From positions 1 through 61,408 of the forward strand of contig NZ_JANHKS010000033.1 of assembly GCF_028682175.1 (NCBI RefSeq): 61,408 nt of DNA. The letters run 5' to 3'. The stretch is from Pseudomonas putida (GTDB lineage Bacteria; Pseudomonadota; Gammaproteobacteria; Pseudomonadales; Pseudomonadaceae). Positions 50,160-59,812 of this stretch are shown one piece after another (within the stretch, counting starts at the first letter, position 1; each line of letters begins with the position of its first letter). The notes under the pieces were generated by a model that worked only from the letters and a program-made list of their open reading frames with translations, ran no database searches and was not told where the DNA came from. A program made the translations under genes and the position numbers.

Positions 50160-53100
50160 CTATTTGAAATCCCGGCTGCGCACATCCAACCCGGTCAACA
50201 AGGGCGTGAGGTCGAACAGCCGTTGGGCGATGATGTGGCGTACGCCTTTCTGGTATTCGAACTTGCCGAACACCTGCATCAACTGCGACCCCACCAGCAC
50301 CTTGCGCTGACGCTCGGCCAGATCACGCCAGACCACCACGTTGATCATCCCGTGTTCATCCTCAAGGGTGACGAAAGTCACGCCACTGGCGGTTCCGGGC
50401 CGTTGCCTGCCTACCACCAGCCCGGCGACACTGAACAGCCGCCCATGCTCCTCGTGCAACAGGTCCTTCGAGCTGCGAAAGCGTTTGGCCGCCAGCGTCC
50501 GGCGCAGCAGGCTCAAGGGGTGCGGGCCCAGGGTCGTGCCGAGCATGTCGTAGTCCGCCTTGAGATCCTGAGCCACGCTGGGCAGCGGCAAGGGCACCTG
50601 TGCTTCGCTATCAAAACAATCATCGCCGAACAGCGGCCGCTGCACCTCGACCCCGGCAATCTCCCAGCGCGCCCGATGCCGATGCCCGACCAACCCGCGC
50701 AGCGCCCCGGAATCCGCCAGTGACGCCCGGGCACGGTTGTCCAGATCGGCTCGTACGCACAGGTCAGTGACATCCTTGAAAGCCCGCACTCCCCTAGCCT
50801 CTTCAATGCGCCGCGCATCTTCCTCACGAAAACCGCGAATCATCCGCAGCCCCATGCGAATCGCCAGATTCTGCGAGTATTCCCGGCCTTCCACCGGCTC
50901 CAGCGAGCAATCCCAGTCGCTGTAGCGCACATCCACCGGGTGCACGTCGATGTGGTGACGCCGTGCATCCTGCAGCAGTTGGTCCGGGCTGTAGAAACCC
51001 ATGGGCCAACTGTTGATCAAGGCGCAGGTGAAGGCCGCAGGTTCATGGCACTTGAGCCAGCAACTGGCATAGGTGAGCAATGCGAAACTGGCGGCGTGGG
51101 ACTCGGGAAAACCGTAGCTGCCAAAACCCTTGATCTGCTCGAAGATCCGCGTGATGAAGGCCTCTTCATAGCCGTTGGCGCGCATGCGCGTGGCCAGGCG
51201 TTCGCGATGGGGTTCCAGCCCGCCGTGGCGTTTCCACGCGGCCATGGAGCGGCGCAACTGATCGGCCTCACCCGGCGTGTAGTCTGCCGCGATGATGGCC
51301 ACTTCCATCACCTGTTCCTGAAACAGCGGCACGCCCAAGGTGCGCTCGAACACCTCCTTGAGCTTTGGCGGGTAGGTCACCGGCTCTTCCTTGTTTCGCC
51401 GGCGCAAGTACGGGTGCACCATGTCACCCTGGATCGGCCCGGGGCGCACGATGGCCACTTCGATCACCAGATCGTAGAAGGTCTGGGGCCGCAGCCGCGG
51501 CAGCATCGACATCTGCGCCCGGGACTCGATCTGGAACACGCCCACGGTGTCGGCACGGCTGATCATGTCGTAGGTCGGTGGGTCTTCGCTGGGGATGCTG
51601 GCGATGGTCAGGTCATACCCGCGATAACGGGTCACCAGATCGAATGTGCGGCGCAAGGCACTGAGCATGCCGAGGGCCAGGATATCGACCTTGAGCAGCC
51701 CGACCAGGTCCAGGTCGTCCTTGTCCCACTGGATGATGGTGCGCTCGGCCATGGCCGCGTTCTCCACCGGCACCAGGGTTTGCAGCGGGTGTTCGGAGAT
51801 TACGAAGCCGCCGGGGTGCTGCGACAGGTGCCTTGGGAAACCGATCAGTTCGCCCGCCAGGGTCAGGACCCGGCGCAGCACCGGGCTGTCAGGCTCGAAC
51901 CCGGATTCGCGCAAGCGCTCGGCGGGCGGCAGGTTGTCGGTCCAGCGCCCGCAGCAATCGGCCAGGGCGTTGATCTGGTCAGGCGGCAGGCCGACCACCC
52001 GCGCCACGTCACGAATCGCCCCGGCGCCGTGATAGGTACTGGCGACAGCAGTCAGCGCCGCCCTGCCCCGGCCATAACGGCGGAAGATGTATTGCAGCAC
52101 TTCCTCGCGGCGTTCGTGCTCGAAGTCGACGTCGATGTCCGGCGGCTCGTTGCGCTCTTCGGAGATGAAGCGGGCGAACAGCATCCGCCCCTTGCCCGAA
52201 GCCGGATTGAGTTCGGTGATGCCCAGCGCGAAACACACCGTCGAGTTGGCCGCCGAGCCCCGACCCTGGCACAGGATGGCCTGCTGGCGGGCGAAACGGA
52301 CGATGTCATGCACGGTCAGGAAATAACTTTCGTATTTCTTTTTGGCGATGATGGCCAGCTCATGCTCGATGTTGTTGCGGGCGATCTCGGGCACGCCGTC
52401 AGGCCAACGGTTGCGCGCCCCCTCTTCGGTCAGGTGGCGCAGCCAACTGCTGGGCGTGTGCTGTTCAGGCACCAGTTCATGGGGGTATTCGTAGCGCAAC
52501 TGATCGAGGCTGAAGGTGCAGCGCCGGGCGATGACCAGGGTCTGGGCCAGCAGTTCGGCGGGATACAACTGGGCCAGCACGCTCGGCGCCCGCAGATGCC
52601 GCTCGCCATTGGCAAACAGCCGGTGCCCTGCCTCGGCGACCGTGGTGTGGTGGCGGATGGCAGTCATGGTGTCCTGCAGGGCGCGCCGGCCACGGGCATG
52701 CATGTGCACGTCACCACTGGCCACGGCGGGAATGCCATGGGCCCGCGCCAGAGCCAGCAGCATCGACAGGCGCTTGCGGTCATCCGGCCCGCAGTGCAAC
52801 TCCACGCTCAGCCACAGGTTGTCGCCAAAGGCCTGTCGCAGCCAGCGGCCTTGTTCTGCAAGCCCGTCGGCCTTGAGTTCAAGGTCCGGCACCCACAGCG
52901 CCAGCAGGCCATCGAGCGGGACGTTGAAGTCTTCGTGCAGCAGTCGGTATTCGCCCTTCTTGCTGCGCCGTCGGCCTTGGGTAATCAAGCCGCACAGCGC
53001 CTGGTAGCCGGCAAGGTTTTCCACCAGCAGCACGACTTTCGGGCCGTTCTCGATGGACATTTCACTGCCAATGATCAGCGGCAGTTCGCTCTCTTTCGCC

Positions 53101-53264
53101 GCTTGCCAGGCCCGCACGATGCCGGCCAGGGTGCATTCATCGGTGATGGCCAGCGCCTGATAGCCGTGACGCTTCGCCCGCTCGAACAGCTCCGCAGCAC
53201 TCGAGGCCCCACGCTGAAAGCTGAAGTTGGACAGGCAATGCAACTCGGCGTAGTTGGCCATCAT
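50160..53264 (-). CDS. dnaE2: Error-prone DNA polymerase DnaE2 (ImuC)
   Basis: A 1034-residue family-C polymerase alpha subunit of the DnaE2/ImuC class. The N-terminal PHP domain (YAELHCLSNFSFQRGASS) opens it. The polymerase core shows GRGSAANSTVCFALGIT, PPDIDVDFEHERREEVLQYIF (catalytic Asp residues), FPRHLSQHPGGFVIS and the little-finger FGSYGFPESHAASFA. A C-terminal OB fold follows. It lacks the longer C-terminus of DnaE1. It performs translesion synthesis with ImuB under SOS control. Its ATG overlaps the imuB stop. Confidence 0.97.
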   Translation of the reverse strand: MMANYAELHCLSNFSFQRGASSAAELFERAKRHGYQALAITDECTLAGIVRAWQAAKESELPLIIGSEMSIENGPKVVLLVENLAGYQALCGLITQGRRRSKKGEYRLLHEDFNVPLDGLLALWVPDLELKADGLAEQGRWLRQAFGDNLWLSVELHCGPDDRKRLSMLLALARAHGIPAVASGDVHMHARGRRALQDTMTAIRHHTTVAEAGHRLFANGERHLRAPSVLAQLYPAELLAQTLVIARRCTFSLDQLRYEYPHELVPEQHTPSSWLRHLTEEGARNRWPDGVPEIARNNIEHELAIIAKKKYESYFLTVHDIVRFARQQAILCQGRGSAANSTVCFALGITELNPASGKGRMLFARFISEERNEPPDIDVDFEHERREEVLQYIFRRYGRGRAALTAVASTYHGAGAIRDVARVVGLPPDQINALADCCGRWTDNLPPAERLRESGFEPDSPVLRRVLTLAGELIGFPRHLSQHPGGFVISEHPLQTLVPVENAAMAERTIIQWDKDDLDLVGLLKVDILALGMLSALRRTFDLVTRYRGYDLTIASIPSEDPPTYDMISRADTVGVFQIESRAQMSMLPRLRPQTFYDLVIEVAIVRPGPIQGDMVHPYLRRRNKEEPVTYPPKLKEVFERTLGVPLFQEQVMEVAIIAADYTPGEADQLRRSMAAWKRHGGLEPHRERLATRMRANGYEEAFITRIFEQIKGFGSYGFPESHAASFALLTYASCWLKCHEPAAFTCALINSWPMGFYSPDQLLQDARRHHIDVHPVDVRYSDWDCSLEPVEGREYSQNLAIRMGLRMIRGFREEDARRIEEARGVRAFKDVTDLCVRADLDNRARASLADSGALRGLVGHRHRARWEIAGVEVQRPLFGDDCFDSEAQVPLPLPSVAQDLKADYDMLGTTLGPHPLSLLRRTLAAKRFRSSKDLLHEEHGRLFSVAGLVVGRQRPGTASGVTFVTLEDEHGMINVVVWRDLAERQRKVLVGSQLMQVFGKFEYQKGVRHIIAQRLFDLTPLLTGLDVRSRDFK

Positions 53265-54697
53265 GCAAACCAGCCGTGAAGCAACAGGCCGCTGTCGTCA
53301 TTCACGTTGCGATAGGCCCAGCCGCGCTGGCCGCTGCGGGTTTCGACAAGGAAATAGTCGCGGCGCACGTCGGCTCCGTCCCACCAGCCTGACTCGATGC
53401 GCTCGGGCCCGGCCAGCACTCGCACCGACGAATCGGCCAGCGGCTCGGGCTCGCGCAGCAGCCAGCCGGGGCGCGGCACTCGAAGCGTCGCCAGCACCGG
53501 TTTGCTTTTTGGCGCTGTGCTCGGCAGCCAGGCGCACTCGGGGCGGTGATCGGCATGAAAGCCCAGCCCGCTGACCGCGTCGTCTCCAAGGCGCGCCCGC
53601 AGGCGTTCGCGCAATTGCTCCCAGGGCATGCTCTGTTGCGGGCGGTCATCGAACAGCTCTCGGTGGGACGGCACGAACGCTGGTAAATCCCTGGCCAGCA
53701 GGCGCAGGGCGCGTACGGGGGACGGCACCTGCACCTGTTCCAGCCGCCCGCGAGCCAGTTCGAAGAGCATGCCTGCCTCGCGCTCGGCACTGAGCAGGCC
53801 GACGGGAATCAGCGTATCAGGCGCCACACTGCCGACGCTGGGCACGTGCTCCAGATGAATGACGAAACGTTGCACGCCGCTGTCGCGCCCGCCCAGGAAC
53901 AGCGCCAGGTCGGCGATCATGCGTTTCAAGGGGAACAGCAGCGCCTGATGGGATTCGACATCGAAGTTCAGCTCGATGCGCGTCTCGAAATGATCCGGCG
54001 GTACGTAACAGTCCAGTGCCACCGGCCTTCGCCCAATCAGGGTGTCCAGATGCTCGAGCACGGTTTTGGGAAAGCGTCTTGCCAGGGTGTCGCGGGGCAA
54101 GGCCAGCACCTGATGCAGGCGATGCAGGCCCATGCGGATCAGCGCGGTTGCGGCCTCTTCCGGCAGGCCGATGCGATTGACCGGCATCTGTTCCAGCATC
54201 GGACCCAGGCGCTCGTTGCAGGTGACAGCCAGGCCGTCATGGGCGTTGGTCAGCATCCGCGCCGCCACGGGGTTTGGCGCCACTACAATGCGGTGGCTGA
54301 AGCCCATGGCCGTCAATTCCTGGCGTAACCTTGCTTCGAAAACCGGCCAGGGACCAAACAGGCCCAGGCTGGATTCGACTTCCATCAGCAGCACCCTAGG
54401 GTATTTCAGGCTGACCTGAGAGCTGAAGCGGTATGCCCAGGCTGCCAGCAATCGCTGCCAGCGCTCGGTCTCGGCCGGATCGTATTCAACGGTGTCGAAG
54501 TCGCGAGTCATGGCGTGGGCGGCCGTCAGGGACTGGCCGGGACGCAGGCCCAGTTCCCGGGCAGCACTGTTGACGGTTTGCAGCACCCGGCGTTGGGTCG
54601 GGCCGCTGAGCAATACCAGCGGCCGCTCAGGCTCGGCGCGACGACGCATCACGCCGTCCAGCGCCAGTTGTGGCAGCAGGACACAGGCCCAGAGCAT
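53261..54697 (-). CDS. imuB: ImuB, inactive Y-family polymerase of the mutasome
   Basis: A 478-residue ImuB from the ATG at 54697 (MLWACVLLPQ); the upstream extension of the frame is not real. It has the Y-family fold but lacks the catalytic carboxylate pattern at the start (LPQLALDGV instead of the DxD-type site), in line with ImuB being a hub that binds the sliding clamp, ImuA and DnaE2. A long C-terminal extension (about 340-478) is present. It lies eight bases downstream of imuA. Confidence 0.95.
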   Translation of the reverse strand: MLWACVLLPQLALDGVMRRRAEPERPLVLLSGPTQRRVLQTVNSAARELGLRPGQSLTAAHAMTRDFDTVEYDPAETERWQRLLAAWAYRFSSQVSLKYPRVLLMEVESSLGLFGPWPVFEARLRQELTAMGFSHRIVVAPNPVAARMLTNAHDGLAVTCNERLGPMLEQMPVNRIGLPEEAATALIRMGLHRLHQVLALPRDTLARRFPKTVLEHLDTLIGRRPVALDCYVPPDHFETRIELNFDVESHQALLFPLKRMIADLALFLGGRDSGVQRFVIHLEHVPSVGSVAPDTLIPVGLLSAEREAGMLFELARGRLEQVQVPSPVRALRLLARDLPAFVPSHRELFDDRPQQSMPWEQLRERLRARLGDDAVSGLGFHADHRPECAWLPSTAPKSKPVLATLRVPRPGWLLREPEPLADSSVRVLAGPERIESGWWDGADVRRDYFLVETRSGQRGWAYRNVNDDSGLLLHGWFA

Positions 54698-54704
54698 GCA
54701 GACC

Positions 54705-55325
54705 TCAGGCGTCCAGGTTGAACGGAATGGGTGATGAAGGTGCCAGCCCGCCCCGGCACTTGAGCACCCGCAACTGACTGGGGCGAACATCGATGGCCAG
54801 GCGCAAGGCCGCAGGTGACGGGTTGGCGGCCGCCTGTTGCCCGCGACAGGCAAAGGCCAGGGTCTCGCCGGTTTCGGCGGCGACCTGTAAGCGGCGCAGT
54901 GCGCGGTCATCGACCTTGCCCGGCCAGCACAGTACCGCACCACAACTGCCCGAACGCAGGCACTGCTCGACCGCCCACAAGGCATCGCGCTCATTGGCGT
55001 CGATCACCGACAGTTGCCGCAGATCGATCCCCGCCGCCTGCCAGGCCTGGGCATAAGGCACGTGGGGCGGCGCCACCAGCACGATGCGTTCGCCGCAGTC
55101 GGCCAGCCGCGCCAGGGTCGGCCAGAGCAGGCGCAGCTCGCCACTGCCATGGGCCGGGATCAGGATCTCCGTCAGGGCGGCCGGTGGCCAGCCACCGATG
55201 GGTAATGCGGCATCGAGCAAGGCGTGGCCGGTGGGTTGCACGCCCACCGGCTGGGCCTGCGGGCGGCCTTTCCAGATCCGGCGCTCGTCAAGCAGCGCGT
55301 CGAGGCTGACAACCGCGCCCATCAC
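54705..55325 (-). CDS. imuA: ImuA, RecA-like mutasome protein
   Basis: A 206-residue RecA-fold protein of the SulA/ImuA group. The segment GGWPPAALTEILIPAHGSGELRLLWPTLARL stands where RecA has Walker A but lacks a full P-loop, as in other ImuA proteins. It works with ImuB and DnaE2 in damage-induced mutagenesis. The start (ATG at 55325, or 55322) overlaps the lexA2 stop. Confidence 0.93.
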   Translation of the reverse strand: MMGAVVSLDALLDERRIWKGRPQAQPVGVQPTGHALLDAALPIGGWPPAALTEILIPAHGSGELRLLWPTLARLADCGERIVLVAPPHVPYAQAWQAAGIDLRQLSVIDANERDALWAVEQCLRSGSCGAVLCWPGKVDDRALRRLQVAAETGETLAFACRGQQAAANPSPAALRLAIDVRPSQLRVLKCRGGLAPSSPIPFNLDA

Positions 55326-55939
55326 TCGCGCCTCACCAGGCCACAGAACACGCCTTCGATGGCGAAGTCCTGATCCGGGCGCACCACGATGGGCGCATAG
55401 GCCGGGTTGCGCGGCAACAGGCGGAACTCGTCCTGGCCCCGCTCAAGGCGCTTGATGGTCACTTCGCCATCGAGCCGGGCGACGACGATCTCGCCGTCAC
55501 GGGCGTCAGGCCTTTGCAGGATGCCCACCAGGTCGCCGTCGAAGATGCCGTCCTCGATCATCGAGTCGCCCTTGACCCGCAGCAGGTAGTCGGGAATGCG
55601 CAGGAAGGTGCGGCTGTCGAGAGTGAAGGTGTCGTGAATGTCGATGTCCGGGCCGATCGGTGCACCAGCGGCCACGCGACCCAGTACCGGTATTTCCAGC
55701 ATCTCGGCACGCTTGCGGTGCTCGACCAGGCGAATGCCCCGCGCCTGGTGGGCGGTGACTTCAATGTAACCGGCCTCGGTGAGCGCCAAGATGTGTTTGC
55801 GCGCCACGCTGCGCGAAGCGAACCCGAAGGCTTCGGAGATTTCCGCAAGGCTGGGCGGCTGGCCATTCTGGGCGATGCGATCCCGGATGAAGGTCAGGAT
55901 GGCAGCGCGTCGGGGAGATAAATTCGTCATGGAGTACAT
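55322..55939 (-). CDS. lexA2: LexA2 repressor of the mutagenesis cassette
   Basis: A 205-residue LexA. I place the start at 55939 (MYSMTNLSPRR) because AAGAG lies five bases before it, whereas the ATG at 55930 has no such site. Residues 1-70 form the winged helix. The S24 latch shows the Ala91-Gly92 cleavage site (RVAAGAPIG), Ser126 (KGDSM) and Lys163. RecA-stimulated self-cleavage should derepress lexA2-imuA-imuB-dnaE2. This is the second, cassette-linked LexA of pseudomonads, not the housekeeping one next to sulA. Confidence 0.95.
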   Translation of the reverse strand: MYSMTNLSPRRAAILTFIRDRIAQNGQPPSLAEISEAFGFASRSVARKHILALTEAGYIEVTAHQARGIRLVEHRKRAEMLEIPVLGRVAAGAPIGPDIDIHDTFTLDSRTFLRIPDYLLRVKGDSMIEDGIFDGDLVGILQRPDARDGEIVVARLDGEVTIKRLERGQDEFRLLPRNPAYAPIVVRPDQDFAIEGVFCGLVRRE

Positions 55940-55946
55940 TTGTACT
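55933..55946. promoter_or_regulatory. LexA2 operator
   Basis: AGTACATTTGTACT fits the AGTAC-N4-GTRCT pattern known for LexA2 of Pseudomonas putida. It covers the lexA2 start codon and touches its ribosome-binding site, so the bound repressor would block its own operon. Confidence 0.85.
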
Positions 55947-55994
55947 CTTTTCGAATACGTCTGGCTAGAGGCATTCATCGCATGACCAATTTGG

Positions 55995-56089
55995 CCTGTG
56001 GGAGCGGGCTCGCCCGCGAATGCTGTGCTGCTGGCGCAACCTCTTCGACTCGGCACGGGGCCTCTTCGTGGGCAAGCCCACTCCCACAG
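55995..56089. repeat. REP pair, GTGGGAGCGGGC type, partly decayed
   Basis: CCTGTGGGAGCGGGCTCGCC and a weaker right arm (GTGGGCAAGCCCACTCCCACAG) flank about 50 bp. Confidence 0.85.
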
Positions 56090-56175
56090 ATGAAGCATGG
56101 TGACCGGTAAACCACGCGTCGACTGAAAACCTTTTTCGACACAAGTTCTAACAAACCACTTGCACGATTAGTCTT

Positions 56176-56187
56176 ATGGTATACCAT
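56176..56187. promoter_or_regulatory. GntR-type operator of the AA_synth operon
   Basis: ATGGTATACCAT is a perfect palindrome of the TGGTATACCA type bound by FCD-family GntR regulators. It is 49 bp upstream of the first gene; a GntR gene follows the operon at 60003. Confidence 0.65.
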
Positions 56188-56236
56188 CAGACCAAATACA
56201 AACCCATCCAACCCTGAACAAGAACGGGAGCCATTC

Positions 56237-56827
56237 ATGAGTTTCGAAATTCGCAAAATCGTCAGCTACCTCGAAGAAACCCTGATTGAAGGCGGCAAGG
56301 CCACCGACACGCCGGTGACCATGGTGGGCCTGGCCGTGGTGATGAAGAACCCATGGCTGGGGCGCGGTTTCGTGGAAGACCTCAAGCCTGAAATCCGCGC
56401 CAGCTGCTCGGATCTGGGCGCGATGATGGTCGAGCGTCTGACCGGCCTGATCGGCGGCGCCGACAAGATCCAGGCCTACGGCAAAGCTGCCGTGGTCGGT
56501 GCCGAGGGCGAGATCGAGCACGCTTCGGCCGTGATCCACACCCTGCGCTTCGGCAACCACTACCGCGAAGCCGTGAAAGCCAAGAGCTACCTGAGCTTCA
56601 CCAACAAGCGCGGCGGCCCGGGCACTTCGATCCAGATCCCGATGATGCACAAGGACGACGAAGGCCTGCGCTCGCACTACATCACCCTGGAAATGCAGAT
56701 CGAGGATTCGCCGCGCGCCGACGAAATCATCGTGGTCCTGGGCGCTGCCAACGGCGGTCGTCTGCACCCGCGCATCGGCAACCGCTACATCGACCTGGAA
56801 GAGCTGGCGGCTGAGAAAGCGCAGTAA
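56237..56827 (+). CDS. AA_synth (DUF1185) family protein
   Basis: A 196-residue soluble protein matching the family named 'amino acid synthesis' (PF06684), whose biochemical role is not settled. Visible are TPVTMVGLAVVMKNPWLGRGFVEDL near the start and HLR-type segment GAEGEIEHASAVIHTLRFG in the middle. It is first in a plus-strand operon with an alpha/beta hydrolase, aldehyde dehydrogenase and flavin reductase, so it probably acts on a small catabolic intermediate. Confidence 0.9.
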   Translation: MSFEIRKIVSYLEETLIEGGKATDTPVTMVGLAVVMKNPWLGRGFVEDLKPEIRASCSDLGAMMVERLTGLIGGADKIQAYGKAAVVGAEGEIEHASAVIHTLRFGNHYREAVKAKSYLSFTNKRGGPGTSIQIPMMHKDDEGLRSHYITLEMQIEDSPRADEIIVVLGAANGGRLHPRIGNRYIDLEELAAEKAQ

Positions 56828-56874
56828 ATATCAGCCTCCTCCAATACTAATAAGCAAGGCCTGGGAGCTCTTTC

Positions 56875-57708
56875 ATGATTCAGCCCACCGCTGAACGCAC
56901 CCCGGCCGGCACCAGTTATCTGGCGACCGGCCAAGGCCACCCCGTCGTGCTGATTCACGGGGTCGGCCTGAACAAGGAGATGTGGGGAGGACAGATGGTC
57001 GGTCTGGCCCCCCAGTATCGAGTCATCGCCTATGACATGCTCGGCCATGGCGCCAGCCCGCGCCCGGACCCCGAGACCGGCCTTGCCGGTTACGCCGGGC
57101 AACTGCATGAACTGCTGGAACACCTGGGCCTGCCCAGCGCCACGGTCATCGGTTTTTCCATGGGCGGCCTGGTCGCGCGGGCTTTCGCCCTGCACTACCC
57201 GCAGCAGCTTTCGGGGATGGTCATCCTCAACAGCGTGTTCAACCGCAGCCCCGAGCAGCGTGCAGGCGTCATTGCCCGCACCAGCCAGGCCGCCGAACAC
57301 GGCCCTGATGCCAACGCGGCCGAAGCCCTGTCGCGCTGGTTCAGCAGCGAATATCAGGCGGCCAACCCGGCGCAGATCGCGGCGATCCGCCAAGTGCTCG
57401 CCAGCAACGATCCGCAGGGCTACCTGACCACCTACAAGCTGTTCGCCACCCAAGACATGTACCGCGCCGACGACCTGGGCAGCATCCAGGCGCCGACGCT
57501 GGTCGCCACCGGCGAGCTGGACCCCGGCTCCACGCCCGACATGGCTCGCCAACTGGCCTTGCGCATTCATGGTGCCAAGGTGCAGATACTTGCCGAGCAG
57601 CGGCATATGATGCCGGTTGAATCGCCGCGCCTGGTCAATCAGATGCTGCTCGATTTCCTCAAGCAGGCAGACGCGCAAAACACTTCGGTAAAGGGGATCG
57701 TTGCATGA
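56875..57708 (+). CDS. Alpha/beta hydrolase
   Basis: A 277-residue hydrolase. The oxyanion segment is VVLIHGVGLNKEMW (about 23-36), the nucleophile Ser is in GFSMGG (about 101), the acid in GELDPGSTPD (about 219), and the catalytic His near EQRHMMP (about 243). It resembles enol-lactone or carbamate hydrolases such as RutD/PcaD. It is translationally coupled to the dehydrogenase by a 4-bp ATGA overlap. Confidence 0.92.
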   Translation: MIQPTAERTPAGTSYLATGQGHPVVLIHGVGLNKEMWGGQMVGLAPQYRVIAYDMLGHGASPRPDPETGLAGYAGQLHELLEHLGLPSATVIGFSMGGLVARAFALHYPQQLSGMVILNSVFNRSPEQRAGVIARTSQAAEHGPDANAAEALSRWFSSEYQAANPAQIAAIRQVLASNDPQGYLTTYKLFATQDMYRADDLGSIQAPTLVATGELDPGSTPDMARQLALRIHGAKVQILAEQRHMMPVESPRLVNQMLLDFLKQADAQNTSVKGIVA

Positions 57709-59186
57709 GCCTTACCCGTTTTCAGATGTGCATCGGCGGCGAATGGGTCGATGCGCTGTCCGGCAAGACTTTCGAAAGCCTCAACCCGGCGCTGGCCCAG
57801 CCCTGGGCCGAATTGCCCGACGCCGATGAAGCAGACGTCGAGCGCGCGGTACAGGCCGCCCAGGCGGCCTTTGAGAACCCGGCCTGGCGCAAGCTCAGCG
57901 CCACCGCGCGCGGCAAGCTGCTGCGCCGCCTGGGTGATCTGATCGCCGAGAACAAGGAACAACTGGCGCAGCTGGAAAGCCGCGACAATGGCAAGCTGAT
58001 CCGCGAAACCCGTGGCCAGGTCAGCTACCTGCCCGAGTTTTTCCATTACACCGCAGGCCTTGCCGACAAGCTCGAAGGCGGCACCCTGCCGCTGGACAAG
58101 CCCGACCTGTTTGCCTACACCGTGCACGAGCCGATCGGCGTGGTGGCCGGGATCATTCCCTGGAACAGCCCGCTGTACCTGACCGCGATCAAACTGGCCC
58201 CGGCTTTGGCTGCGGGCAATACCATCGTGCTCAAGCCGTCCGAACACGCTTCGGCCACTATTCTGGAGCTGGCGCGTCTGGCCCTTGAGGCGGGAATTCC
58301 GCCCGGCGTGGTCAACGTGGTAACCGGCTACGGCCCAAGCACCGGCGCAGCCCTCACCCGCCACCCGCTGGTGCGCAAGATTGCCTTCACCGGCGGTGCT
58401 GCCACGGCCCGGCATGTGGTGCGCAGCAGTGCCGAGAACTTCGCCAGGCTGTCGCTGGAACTGGGCGGTAAATCACCGAATATCATCTTCGCCGACGCCG
58501 ATCTGGACAGCGCGATCAACGGCGCCGTTGCCGGGATCTACGCAGCCTCCGGCCAGAGTTGCGTGTCGGGCTCGCGGCTGCTGGTGCAGGACGAGATCTA
58601 CGACGAATTCGTCGAGCGCCTGGTCGCCCGCGCCCAACGCATTCGCATCGGCAACCCGCAGGACGAAACCAGCGAAATGGGCCCGATGGCGACCGCCCAG
58701 CAACTGGCGGTGGTCGAAGGTCTGGTGGCCGATGCACTGGCCGAAGGCGCGCGTCTGCGCACCGGCGGCAAGCGTGCGCAAACCGGCAGCGACGGCTGGT
58801 TCTATGAGCCGACGCTGTTCGAATGCGACCACAATTCGATGAAGATCATGCAGGAAGAAGTCTTCGGGCCGGTCGCCTCGGTGATCCGCTTCAAGGACGA
58901 AGCCGAGGCACTGGCCATCGCCAACGACTCGCAGTTTGGCCTCGCCGCCGGCATCTGGACCCGCGATCTGGGCCGCGCCCACCGCCTGGCCCGTGACGTG
59001 CGCTCCGGCATCATCTGGGTCAACACCTACCGCGCCGTGTCGGCCATGGCGCCGATCGGCGGTTTCAAGAACAGCGGCTACGGTCGCGAGAGCGGTATCG
59101 ATTCGGTACTGGCCTACACCGAGCTCAAGACGGTGTGGATCAACCTCTCGCAAGAACCGATGCCCGACCCTTTCGTGATGCGTTAA
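57705..59186 (+). CDS. NAD(P)-dependent aldehyde dehydrogenase
   Basis: A 493-residue ALDH. The cofactor region contains GIIPWNSPLYL, catalytic Glu in LELGGKSPNI (about 257) and the nucleophile Cys in ASGQSCVSGSR (about 291), then EEVFGPVAS. It belongs to the broad betaine/semialdehyde group. In this operon it would oxidise an aldehyde released by ring or amide cleavage to an acid. Confidence 0.94.
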   Translation: MSLTRFQMCIGGEWVDALSGKTFESLNPALAQPWAELPDADEADVERAVQAAQAAFENPAWRKLSATARGKLLRRLGDLIAENKEQLAQLESRDNGKLIRETRGQVSYLPEFFHYTAGLADKLEGGTLPLDKPDLFAYTVHEPIGVVAGIIPWNSPLYLTAIKLAPALAAGNTIVLKPSEHASATILELARLALEAGIPPGVVNVVTGYGPSTGAALTRHPLVRKIAFTGGAATARHVVRSSAENFARLSLELGGKSPNIIFADADLDSAINGAVAGIYAASGQSCVSGSRLLVQDEIYDEFVERLVARAQRIRIGNPQDETSEMGPMATAQQLAVVEGLVADALAEGARLRTGGKRAQTGSDGWFYEPTLFECDHNSMKIMQEEVFGPVASVIRFKDEAEALAIANDSQFGLAAGIWTRDLGRAHRLARDVRSGIIWVNTYRAVSAMAPIGGFKNSGYGRESGIDSVLAYTELKTVWINLSQEPMPDPFVMR

Positions 59187-59198
59187 GAGGCTGCCCAC

Positions 59199-59699
59199 AT
59201 GATCGAACCTGGCATATACAAAGACGTCATGGGCTCCTTCCCTTCCGGGGTCACGGTGGTCACCACCCTGGACCCGGAAGGCGCTATCGTCGGCATCACT
59301 GCCAGCGCGTTCAGCGCGCTGTCGATCGAGCCGGCCCTGGTGCTGTTCTGCCCCAACTACGCATCCGACACGTACCCGGTGCTGCGTGACAGCAAGCAAT
59401 TCGCGATTCACCTGCTGTCGGCGGACCAGAAGGCCGAGGCCTACGCATTCGCCGGCAAAGGCAAGGACAAGGCCAAAGGCATCGACTGGCACCTGAGCGA
59501 GCTGGGCAACCCGCTGCTGAGCAACTCGTCGAAGATCCGCGCCACCGCGATCATCGAATGCGTGCTGTGGCGCGAATACGACGGCGGCGATCACGCGATC
59601 ATCGTCGGCGAGGTGAAGAACCTGATCCTGCCTGAAGACCCTGTCACGCCGATGGTCTATCACCGCGGCAAACTCGGGCCGTTGCCAGCTTTGGGCTGA
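59199..59699 (+). CDS. Flavin reductase (HpaC/RutF-like)
   Basis: A 166-residue FMN-binding split-barrel flavin reductase: SFPSGVTVVTTLD, GITASAFSALSIEPALVLFC (flavin-binding Thr/Ser), FAIHLLSADQ and the H-D-H loop GGDHAIIVGEV near the C-terminus. Such proteins supply reduced flavin to a separate monooxygenase, yet no monooxygenase gene lies in this operon. Confidence 0.92.
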   Translation: MIEPGIYKDVMGSFPSGVTVVTTLDPEGAIVGITASAFSALSIEPALVLFCPNYASDTYPVLRDSKQFAIHLLSADQKAEAYAFAGKGKDKAKGIDWHLSELGNPLLSNSSKIRATAIIECVLWREYDGGDHAIIVGEVKNLILPEDPVTPMVYHRGKLGPLPALG

Positions 59700-59725
59700 A
59701 ACAGGCGAAAAAAGAGGTGAAACAG

Positions 59726-59747
59726 GGCCCATCGGTGTTGATGGGCC
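59726..59747 (+). terminator. Stem-loop after the flavin reductase gene
   Basis: GGCCCATC and GATGGGCC form a perfect 8-bp stem with a 6-base loop, 26 bases after the stop. The T content after it is moderate. Confidence 0.55.
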
Positions 59748-59812
59748 TGCTGGTTGGCGTCGCCTGGCGTGGTAAACTGCGCGACGTTTTGGTCGTGTGG
59801 GTTTGTTCGAAA

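Noticed and set aside
50019..50160. REP hairpins as a simple Rho-independent terminator of dnaE2
   Set aside because: The stems lack a T-run, so I list them only as REPs, although they may still affect transcript ends.
50940..53279. 779-codon plus-strand open frame across dnaE2
   Set aside because: Shadow of dnaE2 on the opposite strand; composition is Gly/His/Gln-biased and has no recognisable motif.
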